A stretch of 64,000 bases of DNA from Pseudo-nitzschia pungens (Eukaryota > Bacillariophyta > Bacillariophyceae > Bacillariales > Bacillariaceae), in contig CM074767.1 of the NCBI GenBank assembly GCA_037355855.1, positions 62,001 through 126,000 on the forward strand. Reading direction: 5' to 3'. Both the position numbers and the translations under genes were made by a program. The notes under the pieces were generated by a model that saw only the letters and a list, made by a program, of their open reading frames with translations, was not told the origin of the DNA and did no database searches. Shown one piece after another: positions 1 through 12,109 of the stretch; position 1 is the stretch's first letter; each line of letters starts with the position of its first letter.

Positions 1-2390
1 ACCCGAGGTCACGTCGGTGATCTTGTCTTTGGCAGTCTTATCCTTCTCGTGCTCGATCTGGATGGAGAACCGGCCCATATACAGGTGTTTAGGGTCAAAG
101 ACCACCGCCGTTATGCTTTCGAACTCGGTGGAGTTGGTCTCACTTCCGCTGTCGCTGTCGCCTTCCTCGTCGCCGTCAGGAGAGGAGGATGTTTCGGATT
201 CGTCGTCCTGCAAGAGGCGGGAGGTGGTTTCTCGATCGGAGGCCGCTGGCAACTGCCGGCGCTCTCGCACACCCATCTCGCCCTCTCCGTCCTCCGCCGC
301 CGCCTTGACGTCCCGTATGAAGACCGTGCCGTCGCATTCGAAATAGTCATTGGCGTCGTCCGCAAAGCTCGCTCCCGACAGGTTGGCGCTCACGATCGCA
401 TCGATGCTGATGGTCCCGTCGTACTCGATGGTTCCGCCGGCGGCCAGGGGATATCCCTTCACGTCGTTCTCGAGAATGGTCAGCAGCGAAGGCACGCCCT
501 TGTTCACAATGGTGGTCTCCCGGCCGTTGTTGTTGCAAACCACCGTGTCGAATCCGAGTACGTGGTATTGGTCCTGGTATCCCTCGGAGGGGCCGACGCA
601 GAACCGAAAGGTCTGGCCGTTCCGAAAGGTCCGGAGGGCGTTGTGGACACCATCGATCTCCGTCTCTAGGGGCGAGCTGCACAGGAGCGCGTCAATGACG
701 AGCCTGGGCAGGGTCGGGATCTCGGGTTCCTTTTTGGCTTCGTCTTTGTCTTCGGTTTCGTCGGACAAATCTTCCTTCGTGAAATTGCCCTGCAATTCCA
801 GCAGCTGGTCCTCGTCGGGGCCGATCGGTTGGTTGGAGTAGATTTTCACGTCCGAGAGCCCCTCGATGAAGCGGGTGAAATTGTTTTCCTCAATGGGAGC
901 CGTCACCTCGATCTTGAATTTCGTGTCTAGAAATGAAGCAATGGTGGTCTGGTCCTCCTCGACCAGCTTGAGCCGAATGCAAAACAACAGGGTCCCTGGT
1001 ACGCAATGAGTGGAACGGAACGGAACGGGACGGAACGGAACATGCCGTCGTCAAAGGAGTTTAGTGCATTCCCGGTGCCAAAATTCATATCAATACATGC
1101 CAAACAATAAATGAATAATGATGATTATACAATGATGAGAACAACGATATCCAACTCCTGCTTCATCACTGGCAATCGTTGGAATGATGGAACCACAAGA
1201 CTACGCAACGCCATGCATCCAATGACAACAAGACAAACAGTACAATACCTACCCTCCGGCCGGTTCCCTTTGATGGGGTACCAGAGGTTCATGATCGACG
1301 CGGAATTGTCGTGGTAATAAAAGGGCTCCTTCAGCGAAAAGAGCGCCGCGCCTAATTTTCCATTGGTCGATCGCGGGTGGCACTGGATCGAGTCCCTCCG
1401 AAACAACTCGTTGTAGTCCTCGAGCTCTACCACCACGTACTCGAAGTTGTCCACCTTGTCGTTGACCCCCGTCATTTCCACCAATTCCTTTCCCAGGATG
1501 ATTCCCTCGTCGCAATTAGCGAGCCCAATGTCGATGCCGCCGTAGAGCTCGACCCCGATGCGCCTCGACGGATTCTCCCCGCGGGTCTGGGCCCACAGGT
1601 CCGGGTGGATCTCAAAGTAGACCTCGCCCTGCATCGTGTCGTTGGTAATGTCGACGATCGTTCCGATGCCGTCCCCGATGCCCGTCTTTCGGTTCGCTCC
1701 CCGCATTCCGGTCGGTTTGAGCTGGTCGTACTTGATTTCGTACTGGAGATGAGATGAAATGAGATGAAATGAGATGAAATGAAATGAAATGAAATGATCC
1801 GAAGAAACCAACATCAACATCAACATCAACATTAACATTAACAAACATAATCCGTGATTCAAACGGAATCCAATGCAATGTTCCGTCGAAGACAAGCACA
1901 ATGGGATCCCGAGAGAACGAATCCGCCGTGAGAGAGTACGAATCAACCACCCAAACACAAAAATATAGAATATTCTAGTCGTCCGCGGTATTCCAGACGT
2001 CGTCCCCCGTGCCATCGCACTTATCAATGCCCGGCGCGTTTTGTCCCAACCTACTACTACACTGCACCGAACTGCACCGAACTACACTGCAATGCACTGC
2101 AATAAACCGGACTCACTCACTCATTCACTCACCTCGAGTGGCATCTTGGCGTACACCGAGTCGTCGGCATCAGTCGGAGGGACCCATCCCCAAGCCCCGA
2201 ACTCCTCGGCGCAGATTTCTGGTGTCTGTTCGACTTCCGTGCAGTCGCAGCTGGGTCGGCACTGATCACTGCGGCAAGGGACCGTGGTCGCGGCATCCGC
2301 AAATGAGTAAAAGCACAAACACATACCGGCCGCGAGCCACAGTAACGAGAACGTTGCTCGTCTCGGAGTATTTTTAATGTTCCTCGGCAT
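1..2390 (-). CDS. Secreted or membrane-anchored hypothetical protein, 3' end cut by window
   Basis: Three exons read on the minus strand: 2390-2133, 1742-1253 and 995 to the window edge. Junctions have GT-AG ends and matching phases: CTCGAG/GTGAGT to CTCCAG/TACGAA (phase 0), and GAGG/GTAGGT to ACCAG/GGACC (phase 1). The introns are 390 and 257 nt. I chose the ATG at 2390 because it directly precedes a signal-anchor-like stretch (FSLLWLAAGMCLCFYSFADA); an upstream in-frame start exists at 2531. A Cys-rich segment follows (VPCRSDQCRPSCDC), then an acidic, N-glycosylation-rich ectodomain (e.g. ENNFTRF, SANLSG) with no family I recognise. The first intron holds GAGATGAAAT-type repeats and the second holds GGAAC pentamers. 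No stop is reached before position 1, so the C-terminus is missing. Exon structure is well supported by coding quality on both sides of each junction; function is unknown. Confidence 0.72.
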
Positions 2391-4535
2391 GGTTCGTTTT
2401 GGTTTGATTTGCTTTTTCGTGTCAGAGATGCAGTTCTTCCTTGCTGCGCTGTGTTCTGCTGTGTGACAGGTCCCGTTGGTGGAACTCGGAGATTGGAGCA
2501 ACGGATTCGTTTTATCGTCGCTGCTCGTCACAGGATAGGATAGAGTGATGATTTTTCGTTTCGGTCACCGCTCCTCCGTCCTCCCGATACATACCAGATG
2601 GCAATCAATCCATAGAATGTATCGAAAAGTTTCGAAAGTCGTTCAATTAGTAGTCAGTGATTGCTGGTAGCGAGACGCAGGAGATTTGGGTGGGATAGAA
2701 TGCAATGCGATGCAGTGAAGCGGAGCGGAGCGTGGCGGAGGGGGCGTTGAACACCTGGACTTTCCAAAACAGGGTCGGCAATAATCATATGCCACAATTC
2801 GAACCAGCGGGATAGGGGTAACCTTACGTGTAGTATTATTAGTAATAATAATAGTAAAGAAAGAAAGTTCGTACCGGTATGCACCTGCATCGTTTCCCCA
2901 TGTGTGTGCTTCATTCGTTTTGGACAGAAAGACAACTATGACGGGCATACCGTTCCTTCAACATTGTGAGTTACAGTAAGGTTACTTCGTATTACTTCTA
3001 GTTATTGTTCGGAAGATTTTGAAATCGATGAAGTGTTAAGTACTCGAAATTTTTTGACCGTCAATCATTCTTTGAATAACTACCGTACACGTATGATGTT
3101 CTTCTTTTCTGGAGAAAGCAAATAATGAGAATCAATCAAAATGCAGAATGAGAACCAATCAACCGGGGATCGAATCATCTTTAGATTTAGAATTTTGATT
3201 GATTGTTGAATCAGACCGCTAAGGTTACCGTAAGGTTTACGGTAATCTTAACCTTATCAATCAATCAAAATCAAAAAAAATCATTCTTACAGTAATTTTA
3301 TCGTAAGGTTACGTAAGATACGTAAGGTTTACCTTGATTTGGACTGGTAATTACTACTGTAACTTACAGACTGTTCGAATTTTTTATTTTTTTTTTCCGT
3401 GTGGGGCCTTGAGCCTTCCTCGTTGTCGACCGTGTCTTCGAAAAAAATGAAAGAATCAATCATGGAACCATGAGAGAAAGGTTGGTATGTAACCTTACCT
3501 TACAGTAAGATCTTATGATTCCAACCTCGGGTTGAGTAATTACCTTGAACAGGGGATACGGTAGTTACCCATACAATTATGGCCCCTTCTTTTGACACGT
3601 ATGGGCAGTCATGCAATGTCTGTGACAATTCCATCATTTAAAAAAAATACCTACCGTAGTAATAATAATAGAAGTAATTTTCGGAAAAAGAACGAACGCT
3701 AGGCAACAATCAATTCCGTGGACATGTATTGTTGCCGGGAATGAACTGAAGTGCACCAATAGCACTATATCCGATGATGTTCGATGCAAGAAGGATACCG
3801 TAAGTTACTTGGTACCTGTACTGTACCATGCCAGATGCATTCGTGGTGAGGCTTTGTTTCGCTTTGGATGCCATTGACAATCCGCAACTATGGTCGTCCG
3901 CATTCCATTGTTTCTGACACGATGAACAGAGAATGTTGTGACGTACACTCCTATCCGTTGACGTCTGGGGAAGAACGTAACAGACACAAGGTTCCAAAAC
4001 AGATATACCGGTACATGCATGCAATAGAGGGAAGTTAAAAACTCACTCTTCGAAGCGAGGGGTTCTTTCCTGAACATTGGTCATCATAGAATGTAGAGTA
4101 CGACGTTAACTTTAGAACAGTAGAATCGGGTATGGTACTTCAACATATATTTAATAGACTTAAAATTCTATGCGTGGTCTAGGGTGAAGTATTCACTTGA
4201 TCATGGATACTCCAAAATGGCAGGCACTTTCAGAAAAACTTTCAGAAAAGTGCTTGTCGTTTTACAGATGCACGGATCACCATGTAAATTAATAGTGGTC
4301 ACCAGCGCACCAAGAGGGTGGGTGTGGTGGTATATGGTTAACACGTAGCTTCCGTGTGCGGCAACGGTGGTCCCAATGTGATACCTCCGATCCGTCAGGA
4401 AACCCGACCCTAACCATAAACCTCTGAATTAAAAACACAAGGTCAATTCCGAATTCGAAATCAACAGTAACTCCGAAACACAAACATGGAACGATTCTCG
4501 AGACAGAACCGAATCCACTCGTCGGAATAAGCAAC
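2391..4535. other. Intergenic, AT-rich, GTAAGGTTAC-type motifs
   Basis: I see no convincing gene. From about 2,970 to 3,560 the sequence repeatedly uses GTAAGGTTAC/GTAACCTTAC-like words, and imperfect copies of AATCAATCAAAATC-type text occur near 3,130-3,280. Short open frames here are low-complexity and lack conserved features. Confidence 0.5.
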
Positions 4536-4928
4536 TTAAGCGGAAGTGCTGCTTTCGCTGGATCCGCCGGAAGAACCGGCGGAGGTAGACTCCGTGGCAC
4601 CACCAGTAGGGCTGACTGTGGGGGTTCCAGTAACAACAACCGTAGGAGACAAGGTAGGAGCAGCGGTGGGGGAGGCGGTAGGGGAGGCCGAAGGAGCGGC
4701 CGAAGGAGCGGCGGAGGGCTCCTCGGTGACGACAACTCCTCCCTTCTTGCTCTTTTTGGAAACCTTGGAAGGCTTTTTGGTAGGCTTTTTGGTAGGCTTA
4801 GGGGTGGCCTTCTTGGATGCCTTGGCCAAGACACGGACCTTTCCGTTGGCGGCGTCGTCGGCGATGGTGGCGTTGGCGGAGAAGGCCATGAGGGCGATAG
4901 CAAGAACGGCAGACTTGAAGTACATCAT
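4536..4928 (-). CDS. Small secreted Lys/Ser/Pro-rich protein, silaffin-like candidate
   Basis: This is an intronless frame of 130 residues with a clear N-terminal signal peptide (MMYFKSAVLAIALMAFSANA), cleaved probably near residue 20. Residues 36-62 are very lysine-rich, arranged as KPTKKPTKKPSK-type units, and include four lysines spaced exactly three apart (K52, K55, K58, K61). Residues 70-107 are PSAAPSAAPSASPT-like repeats, and the tail is Ser/Thr/Gly-rich. By my count Ser is about 17 percent, Lys about 11 percent and Pro about 10 percent. Lysine clusters of KxxK type together with a signal peptide are known from diatom silaffins and related silica-associated proteins, where they help target proteins to the silica deposition vesicle. 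Assignment here is by composition only. It could instead be a cell-wall mucin-like protein. Confidence 0.7.
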   Translation of the reverse strand: MMYFKSAVLAIALMAFSANATIADDAANGKVRVLAKASKKATPKPTKKPTKKPSKVSKKSKKGGVVVTEEPSAAPSAAPSASPTASPTAAPTLSPTVVVTGTPTVSPTGGATESTSAGSSGGSSESSTSA

Positions 4929-6135
4929 GTTGAAAGTTTGTTGGTGACTGTTTTTGTTTGTTGTAGTTGAGAAGTCGTTGTTGAAAGCTTTTCAAGTTTG
5001 GAATTGTGAGATCATGGATTTGGGAAGCGATCTGGTGGCTTCGGGATCGGATTTGGCCGGCGGCGCAATATGCCTTGAAATCCGAGTCGGGATCCGTGCG
5101 TTAGAATCTTATTTAAGGAAAATCGAAAATGTGATACCCGTTGGACGGCCAAATTGGTGTGTGAATAAAGGTTGAATCCCACTTTGCTCGACCAAAACGG
5201 CCAATCAACAGACATTTGATATGTCAAAATGATGGAGAATAAGTAATAAATGAAGCAAAAACAAATATCCAAATTTATGACCATTGCCTCTTAGACTTAA
5301 GGTAACAAAAAAGCAATAGGTGACCAGTGGTACGAGCACCTCTGTTTTGGTCCCTCTGGCAACGGCATACCGCCGAAGACGGCCACGCATCTCGATGCGC
5401 CAATGGAAGGAGCGAACCCAACCGGAATTGGCAGGCGCGGAGAATTTTCAGCACGTGATCTGATGTCACGATGATAGAAAATTATATTGCCCAACAAGCC
5501 TCCCTGCCGGAAACATGCGATTTTGTTTTTCGCTTGTTATTGTTACATGGGTTTTTTTTTTTTCTAGGAAGTTTCTCGCGGTCAATCTATCAAATTTGAT
5601 GTTAGATTTATGGTGAGGGTTGGTATTATTGAGGAAAAAAGGTATTTTTTATGCCTCGGAGCAATAGTAACCGCGTGAACCAATATGGGCGATTTGGTTC
5701 GTGTGAGAATCTCGTGAAATTGTTCTGGTGAAACTAGCACAGGAGACACACAAGTCGTGGTAAGTTACGCCAAACGACAGAAGCATAAAAACGCACTTAT
5801 GGGATCAATTTCCACCACATGCACTATCTTCCCTGAAAACTTGAACCGATCCGAAATCAGCGTCACACTTTCCAGAAAGGTTGAGTCTCGTGCCATCCCT
5901 CTGGATGGAGAATTTCACATACCGACAGCACACAGTGTATAAATCATCAACATACTTTTCTGTGGAAAGCAAAGACAATCGACGGGAAGTTACAACGACA
6001 GAACGAGAACACCAAGAGTCTGAGGCTGCACGAGGCGTTCCGAAAACAGTTCTCGATCAATCAATTTTTCCGGTTCTCGGACAATAGAAAGATTACAAGA
6101 TTCTACATCACAACATTTGTTACCGCTTACCAATC
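4929..6135. other. Intergenic spacer, probable promoters
   Basis: The spacer separates the divergent genes at 4928 (minus) and 6136 (plus), so it should contain both promoters. I see only short open frames without protein-like composition, and no recognisable RNA gene. Confidence 0.4.
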
Positions 6136-6304
6136 ATGACTGGGTTCCGACGTCGACTCAGATGCCTTGTGATTGCTTGGATCGTTGTATCGTCGACGCT
6201 CATGCAACTAGTCCTTTGCTCGCGGGGAGTCGACCTCGATCTCGATCTCGGCAGCAAGAACAACAAAAACAACAACCATTACCATTACCAAGACCATAGC
6301 AGCA

Positions 6305-6336
<32 letters not shown>

Positions 6337-8619
6337 ATAGAGCACCGCCGCCGCCATTTGCTGCAGGAAACAACCTGCGATCTGATTCTCAAGGACGTCG
6401 AATTCGCACCATCCCGCCTGCACCCCCGCGGATATTCCAAGGAAGAGTGGATCTGCTTTTTTGCCCCCGAGGATTCGTCCAAGATCGGTGGCCTCCGGTA
6501 TGTGGACATTGCCGATTCGAATCGGCTCGAAACCGAGGCCACCGATGAGTACGGGTGGAGGACTCCGGTCCGATCGGGAATTTCCACCCTAACCCTCAGC
6601 TCGGCGATCGTCGACGTATCCTCGGAGGGCGGCGAGCCAAAACTCTACATTCCGCCCAGCGCTACTATCACGGTGGGAATATTGGATCCTACCAAACGAA
6701 GCAAGCACCAACACCAAATCATCAATCCACTGAAAATGGAAGGCAGAAGCACTAACGACAAAAATGAGAAGGAAGAGGAGGAGGAGGAGGACGACGACGA
6801 ATCCAAACGAGTCAAGAAGCGGAACCGCCGGCGCCGGAAGCGACGGAAAAAACGCAAAAGAGAACAAGAATCACAAGGGCATAACCAACACCCAACCGAA
6901 ATCGAAATCGAAAGCAGGGACGAAGACGAGTTCTCCCCGGGGTCCACCTTCGGAAACCAAACCGATATCGATTCCGATTCCGATACGAGGGAAGATTACA
7001 AAGACAGAGACGAAGACGAGTTCTCCGTCCGGCGGAGGCTTGCCATTCCCCCCTCCACCGGGACCCTCCGGACTCTAGTGATCCGGGTCATCGACCGGAA
7101 GGGGACCGCTCCGGACGCCAGCATGGACCAGCTCCGGGAGGACGTCTTCGAGGACCAGCACTGCCTCAGCTCGCAGCTCGATGCCTGCTCGTATGGCAAG
7201 CTCTCCATAAAACCCGCAAGGCTGGGACTGGTGGCGGCTGCCACCACTCGGGGTACCATTCACAACGGTGTCGCAGAGGTTGCCGTCGACTACGACGTCT
7301 CCTCGCCCCACGCCAACAAGGAGGGCCTCCAACAGGCCGCGCTGGACGCCTCTTTTCGGGAGCTGGGCAACCTGTACGAGTCTCCCTACTTTGATCTAGT
7401 CTTGTACTGCTTCCCTCCCGGGACGGGGGACTGGGTCGCCTACGCCTTCGTCAACCACAAATTCTCCTTTTTCAACAACAAGTGGTGCTCCTCCGTCTCG
7501 TCGCAGCTCCACGAGGTCGGCCACAACATGGGCCTTGGCCACAGCGGGCAGTACGAGTGGGAGTCTAGCAGCACCGACGAAGACGGAGACGGCGAAGCGG
7601 AAGAGGAGCTCAAATACAAGGGATACGCCGACGCCTCAGGCGTCATGGGCTTCACCTACTCCCGGGATGACCAGCAGATCTGTTTCAATGCCGCCAAGAG
7701 CTTCCAGCTGCAGTGGTATGCCGATCAGTCTACGACCCTCAACCCGCTGGGGGGCACCGACGACCAGGCCCGCAACAAGTTTGTGTTCAACGGCGTCACC
7801 GACTACCGGCGCAACGACAAGACCCTGGTGGTGCTGCGACTCGAGCAACTCAAGAAAGAACCCGATTACTACATCGGGTACAACCGCAAGCACGGGATCC
7901 ACCGCGACACGATGGAAGACCCCGACCGGATCACCATCATCCGCAAGGATGTCGGGGGACCCACCGAGTATGGTCACTCGACCAAGGTGGCGGCCCTGGA
8001 CGTGGGGGAATCCCACACCCTGCACGATTTCAACGGCGAAGAGGGAAGGCACGTCAAGATCACCTTTCTGAGCCTCGATCCCAACAAGGTCAACGCCCTG
8101 GTGGAGGTCGCCGATCTGTCCAGGGTTGGAGCGACGAACCCCGGGAATGACGACCGGTCGCCGAGCATCCCAGCGTGTGCCGACGTAGAGATCTACATAC
8201 AGTTCGATCGGTACCCGACTGACATTAGCTGGGCCATTGTGGCAGACGACGGCGACGAAAATAGCATCAACATTGACGGCGACAACGAAACGGTCGTGTT
8301 CTCCAGTCCGGAATACGATCCGGAGGCCGACAAGGAGCAACTCGTGACCACCACCGTCTGCCTACCGGTGGTGCACGATGAAAGCGTCGTGGCCCGGTCC
8401 AGCGCCGATCGCGGCCGGTCCTACCGCTTTGTCATTTGGGACTCGTACGGAGACGGGCTGTGCTGCGGACAGGGGAACGGGTCCTACAAGGTCGTCGATG
8501 TTTCGAACGGCAATGTCATTTTTGGGGGAGGCCACAGTTTCTCGACCGAGGAACACGCGATGAAGGTCCTGTTGCCCATGGATGATACGTCCGGCCCGTC
8601 CGTGGTGTGGGTGACATAA
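6136..8619 (+). CDS. Secreted gametolysin-like (peptidase M11-type) zinc metalloprotease
   Basis: This is a single exon of 827 residues. The N-terminus carries a signal peptide (basic MTGFRRRLR, then hydrophobic LVIAWIVVSSTLMQLVL). A prodomain-like region follows with a poly-Gln tract near residues 56-66, an acidic run and then a strongly basic run (RNRRRRKRRKKRKR) near residues 210-240, and two RDEDEFS copies that flank the basic-to-catalytic boundary. The catalytic zinc motif HEVGHNMGLGH is at residues 459-469 (H459, E460, H463, H469), with a candidate Met-turn methionine at residue 504 (SGVMGFTY). This matches the HExxHxxGxxH pattern of metzincins and of gametolysin, an algal cell-wall protease. 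The C-terminal 150 residues hold a Cys-containing module with DSYGDGLCCGQGNGSY, a sequence style often appended to secreted algal enzymes. A paralogue lies at 35020-36738 with a different C-terminus. Activation by removal of the basic prodomain is inference. Confidence 0.85.
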
Positions 8620-9719
8620 AAGACATGTATGTTTGTATGTATGATTGTGTGTGTGTGTGTGTGTGCATTGATATGTATACAACATGCATAACATAGATAT
8701 AGATATAGATGTCTTCTATAGAACAGACACCACGGAAGGCAATCAGCGGATCAATGCTTTCTCAAGAGACAAACAACGGTAGGGATAACATGCGACGACG
8801 TGATGTATGAGAACCTACCATTGAATCCACAACCGACATGATCGGTAAAGCTTCACAATCGCGAGTCGCAGTGGAAATATTTCACCGCATATATGGAAAT
8901 GGAAGAAAACATTCGATTGGTATGTGGGTTGGGTGCTTCTCGGTCTTTTTCAATAGCAAACAACAACAAAAACAGAAACAATCACCAAGGGAACGCATCA
9001 AAAATCAATCACGTAGAATGGAACGCAGCAGGCGTCGAATACACCCTCGGCGAAGCACACGCAGCACTAACCACACTGCACAGCAAGCAAACAAACTGAT
9101 TCTTCCGGAAGTCTTTCTAGAACCGCTCCTACTATATTATAATTCATAACACGGGGAAGAAAAAATAATTGATGCTACGAAATCGTTTTTGACTATTACT
9201 ACGATGAAAAAAGACAACTCGTACTAGTAACAACTTACTGTAAGCTGGCCATGATGAATTGTTGCTATCACACACTTCTTCTACTAGTACTACTAGTAGT
9301 AGTAGCACTGGTATTATATCCCATTTCAAACTTAGTTCTTTTCATAAGAATCTCTGTAACTATCTTGTGGTGACAGGTAATTTACTCTGCTGGCGGTACA
9401 CATGATACTAGTAATTGCTGTAAACGACATACTACACGTACTTTAATACTAATACTAGTAGTACTAGTAGCACTAGCTTCGTTTGGAATAATTATTTGAA
9501 GTAAGGTTACTATGAACTGGTAGTTACATAGTCCTCAGTAAGATCTTACCTTCATGTAGTTTGATCATGTAAATGAAATAATTTTGTTCTGTTCAGAATG
9601 AATCAATCGTTGTACGTAAGGATAAAAGAAGACATGTCGGGCCCATCTCCGGGGAAAGTATTATGTTCTTTTTTTTAAAAAAATTGAGTACTGATCACTG
9701 CACACAAGACAACTGATTG
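8620..9719. other. Intergenic spacer with ACTAGT-type repeats
   Basis: It holds a short TG/GTAT-rich microsatellite directly after the protease stop (8625-8670), a GATATA run near 8696-8710, and ACTAGTACTACTAGTAG-type text around 9283-9305 and 9448-9478. No gene is supported. Confidence 0.4.
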
Positions 9720-9791
9720 TCCGTCATAGTATAGTGGCTAGTATCCCCGCCTGTCACGCGGGAGACCGGGGTTCGATTCCCCGTGACGGAA
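9720..9791 (+). tRNA. tRNA-Asp (GTC)
   Basis: A complete cloverleaf can be drawn. The acceptor stem is TCCGTCA with TGACGGA, the anticodon stem-loop is CCCGC-CTGTCAC-GCGGG giving anticodon GTC, and the T arm is CGGGG-TTCGATT-CCCCG. It has no intron and no encoded CCA. Sequence is close to the usual eukaryotic tRNA-Asp. Confidence 0.95.
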
Positions 9792-10167
9792 AGAATCTTT
9801 TTCGTGTAATCGAGGCATGAATCGGCCGTAAAGTGTTAAGGCTGTCTGAGACTAAGCTACGGTACCGTATGTCGTCATCGCTGTCTGTTTTATCGTTCTC
9901 ATTTTAAGGCACTAGTACAAACTCTACTATCTCGTGTTGTGCAGATCTAGTGTCGTCCTCTCGTACAAGTAACTTACATTGTGGTACAATACGAATTACG
10001 GTACGACGTCAATACGACTAAAATTTTAACGTTCTTGCATTGAGAGTAGGGTAACCTTATTGGGTAACTTACGTGGTAACAGTATAGCTTCCTTTTAGGA
10101 GTAAACCTTACTTGAAGTACGTATTTAAATTTGAAATATTGTAGCGTTGTCGTCATCGGCTGGTGAA
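9792..10167. other. Spacer between two tRNA genes
   Basis: AT-rich spacer of 376 bases with several GTAACCTTA/GTAAACCTTAC-like words (10050-10110). No open frame or RNA fold stands out. Confidence 0.4.
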
Positions 10168-10240
10168 GGGGGTTTGGCGCAGTTGGTAGCGCGTGTGCTT
10201 AGCATGCACAAGGTCGCCGGTTCGATTCCGGCAATCTCCA
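10168..10240 (+). tRNA. tRNA-Ala (AGC)
   Basis: The acceptor stem is GGGGGTT with AATCTCC and includes the G3:U70 pair that identifies alanine tRNAs. The anticodon stem-loop is TGTGC-TTAGCAT-GCACA (anticodon AGC), the D stem is GCGC/GCGC, and the T arm is GCCGG-TTCGATT-CCGGC. There is no intron. Confidence 0.95.
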
Positions 10241-10910
10241 TCTTTTGTGATTTTTAATCTCATCATCATTACCGTATTATTATTAGAAGTACAGGTATTA
10301 TTTGACCGTACCGGTACGATGAAAAGTTCGGACTTTGGATCACTACTGCTCCGTGGCAGGCTACAAGAGCAGAGGTGTTCGTGCGACAGTTGGTTGGTTG
10401 GTTCATTGACGATGGAATGGATGTTTGCTGGGGAAGGGAGACACGGGAAAGACCGCGGTGGATCTGAATGTGCTAGCGGATGGATGGTATGAAATGATAT
10501 GACATAGCAGGAGACTCGTTCTTTGTGGTTCGGTCACGACGATGAATGCGACGAGCGCATTATACCGAGGCAGGAAGACAGAAATCCACAAAAAAAGCAA
10601 CGAACGGGTTGTGTTGCCCATCCGGAGAAATCAATAAGTAGCAGGTATGCGACACACAAGAACAGCACGGCACCTTCGACCGGACGTTCGCGATCGACTC
10701 ATACCTCGTGTTGTTTCCGCATCAGACTCGATGCGATGCGATGCGATGCAATTCAATTCAATTGAATTCAATTCAATACAATTCAATACCTACCTGCGTA
10801 CGAATTTGAAGTGTTTCGTTTCGAGTTGTGCCGACTTGTGTCAATCACCATCCTTCCCGTCCCGAGAAACGTACACCCAGTAGTAGTAACATTGGGCCAG
10901 GTAGACCGGC

Positions 10911-10973
10911 ATCAGGTAGGATGGGACGGGACAGGATACTGGGATCAGGTAGGATGGGACGGGACAGGATACT
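10911..10973. repeat. 33-bp direct tandem duplication
   Basis: The 30-base text beginning ATCAGGTAGGATGGGACGGG occurs at 10911-10940 and again, identically, at 10944-10973. Confidence 0.85.
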
Positions 10974-11675
10974 TACATACATACATACATACATACATTC
11001 CAATCCCAATCTCAATCCCAATCGATCGATCCACCCATCCCTCGGTCGGCGAGGGGCTGTGTCATGCTCTGCTCTGACAGAATACGACCATTCATACTCC
11101 TACTACTACTACTACCATTGTTGCCTCCTTGCCTTGCCTTGCCTTGCCTCGCCTCGGTGCGTACAACACGGACGATGGATCAAGGTAGTCCGCACCGGAC
11201 CGCACCGCCGGCTTGCGACCAAGAAAGGCTGCTATTCCGAACTGTATGAATTGGTTGTTTGACTCGCTCGCCGGGAGCAAATGCCCATCGTCTCACGCGA
11301 TTCCCTGCAAACCCACCTTGGGAGAAAGTGCATGCATACTACACACTTCAGAGCAAATTAGTAGGGTAATAGTAGAGAATGCTGATGTGTTATTGATACT
11401 GTTAGTACTACCGCTGCTACTAGTACCTTACCGGTACCACACATGGGACGTGGTGATTTGCCTCCTTTCTCCACCAACTCGTAGTAGTACTAGTAGTAGT
11501 ACTACTAGGTCTAATAACTGTCACGCGACCCAACGCGACCCAACGCGACCCAACGCGACCTATTTTCCAAAAAATCATGCCTAAATTATGCCACGCGCAA
11601 CCTTAACCTTTATTTTCGCGAGGTTTCTTCAAAGTTTTTCTCAACCCCCCCCACCTCGCGACAAAAATACTGAGT

Positions 11676-11705
11676 GCTACAAGGTTAGGGTTGCTAATGC
11701 TACGA
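11676..11705 (+). repeat. 30-bp dispersed repeat, exact copy at 14406
   Basis: A 30-base string starting GCTACAAGGTTAGGGTTGCT is identical at 11676-11705 and 14406-14435. A diverged third copy lies on the minus strand at about 41770-41800. At 14.4 and 41.8 kb it sits at the end of a larger shared element, so this copy may be a remnant of one. Confidence 0.8.
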
Positions 11706-12031
11706 AATACTGGATATGTTGGGGTTGGCGTGGTGGATCCTTCTTGCAGTTGTGCAAGGATGAGTAGTACCAGCTTCGCCCATGTTGAATATTGCACCAG
11801 TGATCATAGTGAACATGATCTTGTGAACAATTCAGATACAGAATGAAAATCAAAGCATCGTATTATTATTTACAATGATTATGAAATGAATAATTTTAAG
11901 TAAGTTACGTATGTACCCGGTACGTAAGATTTACCGGTAGGAGTGAGGCCTTACGAAAGCATTCTTTTCTTGTTCCAAATAAAGAATTAATAAATATCAT
12001 TATTTCCCACTGAGACGTAAATCAGCATCAT

Positions 12032-12109
12032 TCGAATGGTCACGTGTTCGATTCACGTCGGGTGCTACGATTGCACCTGTAGCTCAGAGGTAGAGCGTTC
12101 GATTGCAGA
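12032..12109 (+). tRNA. Circularly permuted tRNA-Cys (GCA)
   Basis: The two halves are in reverse order. The 3' half comes first (12032-12066): anticodon-stem 3' strand TCGAA, variable TGGTC, T arm ACGTG-TTCGATT-CACGT, acceptor 3' strand CGGGTGC and discriminator T. After six bases (ACGATT) the 5' half follows (12073-12109): acceptor GCACCTG, TA, D arm GCTC-AGAGGTA-GAGC, G26, anticodon-stem 5' strand TTCGA and loop TTGCAGA with anticodon GCA. Every stem of the rejoined molecule pairs: acceptor 7/7 with one G:U, D 4/4, anticodon 5/5, T 5/5. U73 and GCA are the cysteine identity elements. A TTTTT run at 12115-12119 fits a Pol III terminator. TGCAGAT (12104-12110) can pair with ATCAGCA (12021-12027) in the leader with one A-A mismatch, extending the anticodon stem as splicing-endonuclease substrates do. 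Permuted tRNAs are known from a red alga and green picoalgae. Confidence 0.9.

Larger units (their letters stand above)
10241..12031. other. Repeat-rich spacer inside the tRNA cluster
   Basis: The spacer contains GATGC and AATTC pentamer runs (10733-10790), a TACA tetramer run (10975-10997), CTTGC pentamers (11126-11152) and a CGCGACCCAA tandem (11524-11562). I found no protein-like frame. The AT-rich leader at 11,970-12,020 immediately precedes the permuted tRNA gene. Confidence 0.4.

Noticed and set aside
1125..2027. 300-residue minus-strand single-exon gene
   Set aside because: The frame runs through both introns of the spliced gene and begins at a non-ATG codon; only the 1742-1253 part is coding.
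11676..11705. Telomere-like AAGGTTAGGGTT text
   Set aside because: Only a single TTAGGG unit, no array, and it belongs to a dispersed 30-base repeat.
12073..12109. A truncated tRNA 5' half (tRNA pseudogene)
   Set aside because: The matching 3' half is directly upstream and all stems of the rejoined molecule pair, so a permuted gene explains it better than decay.
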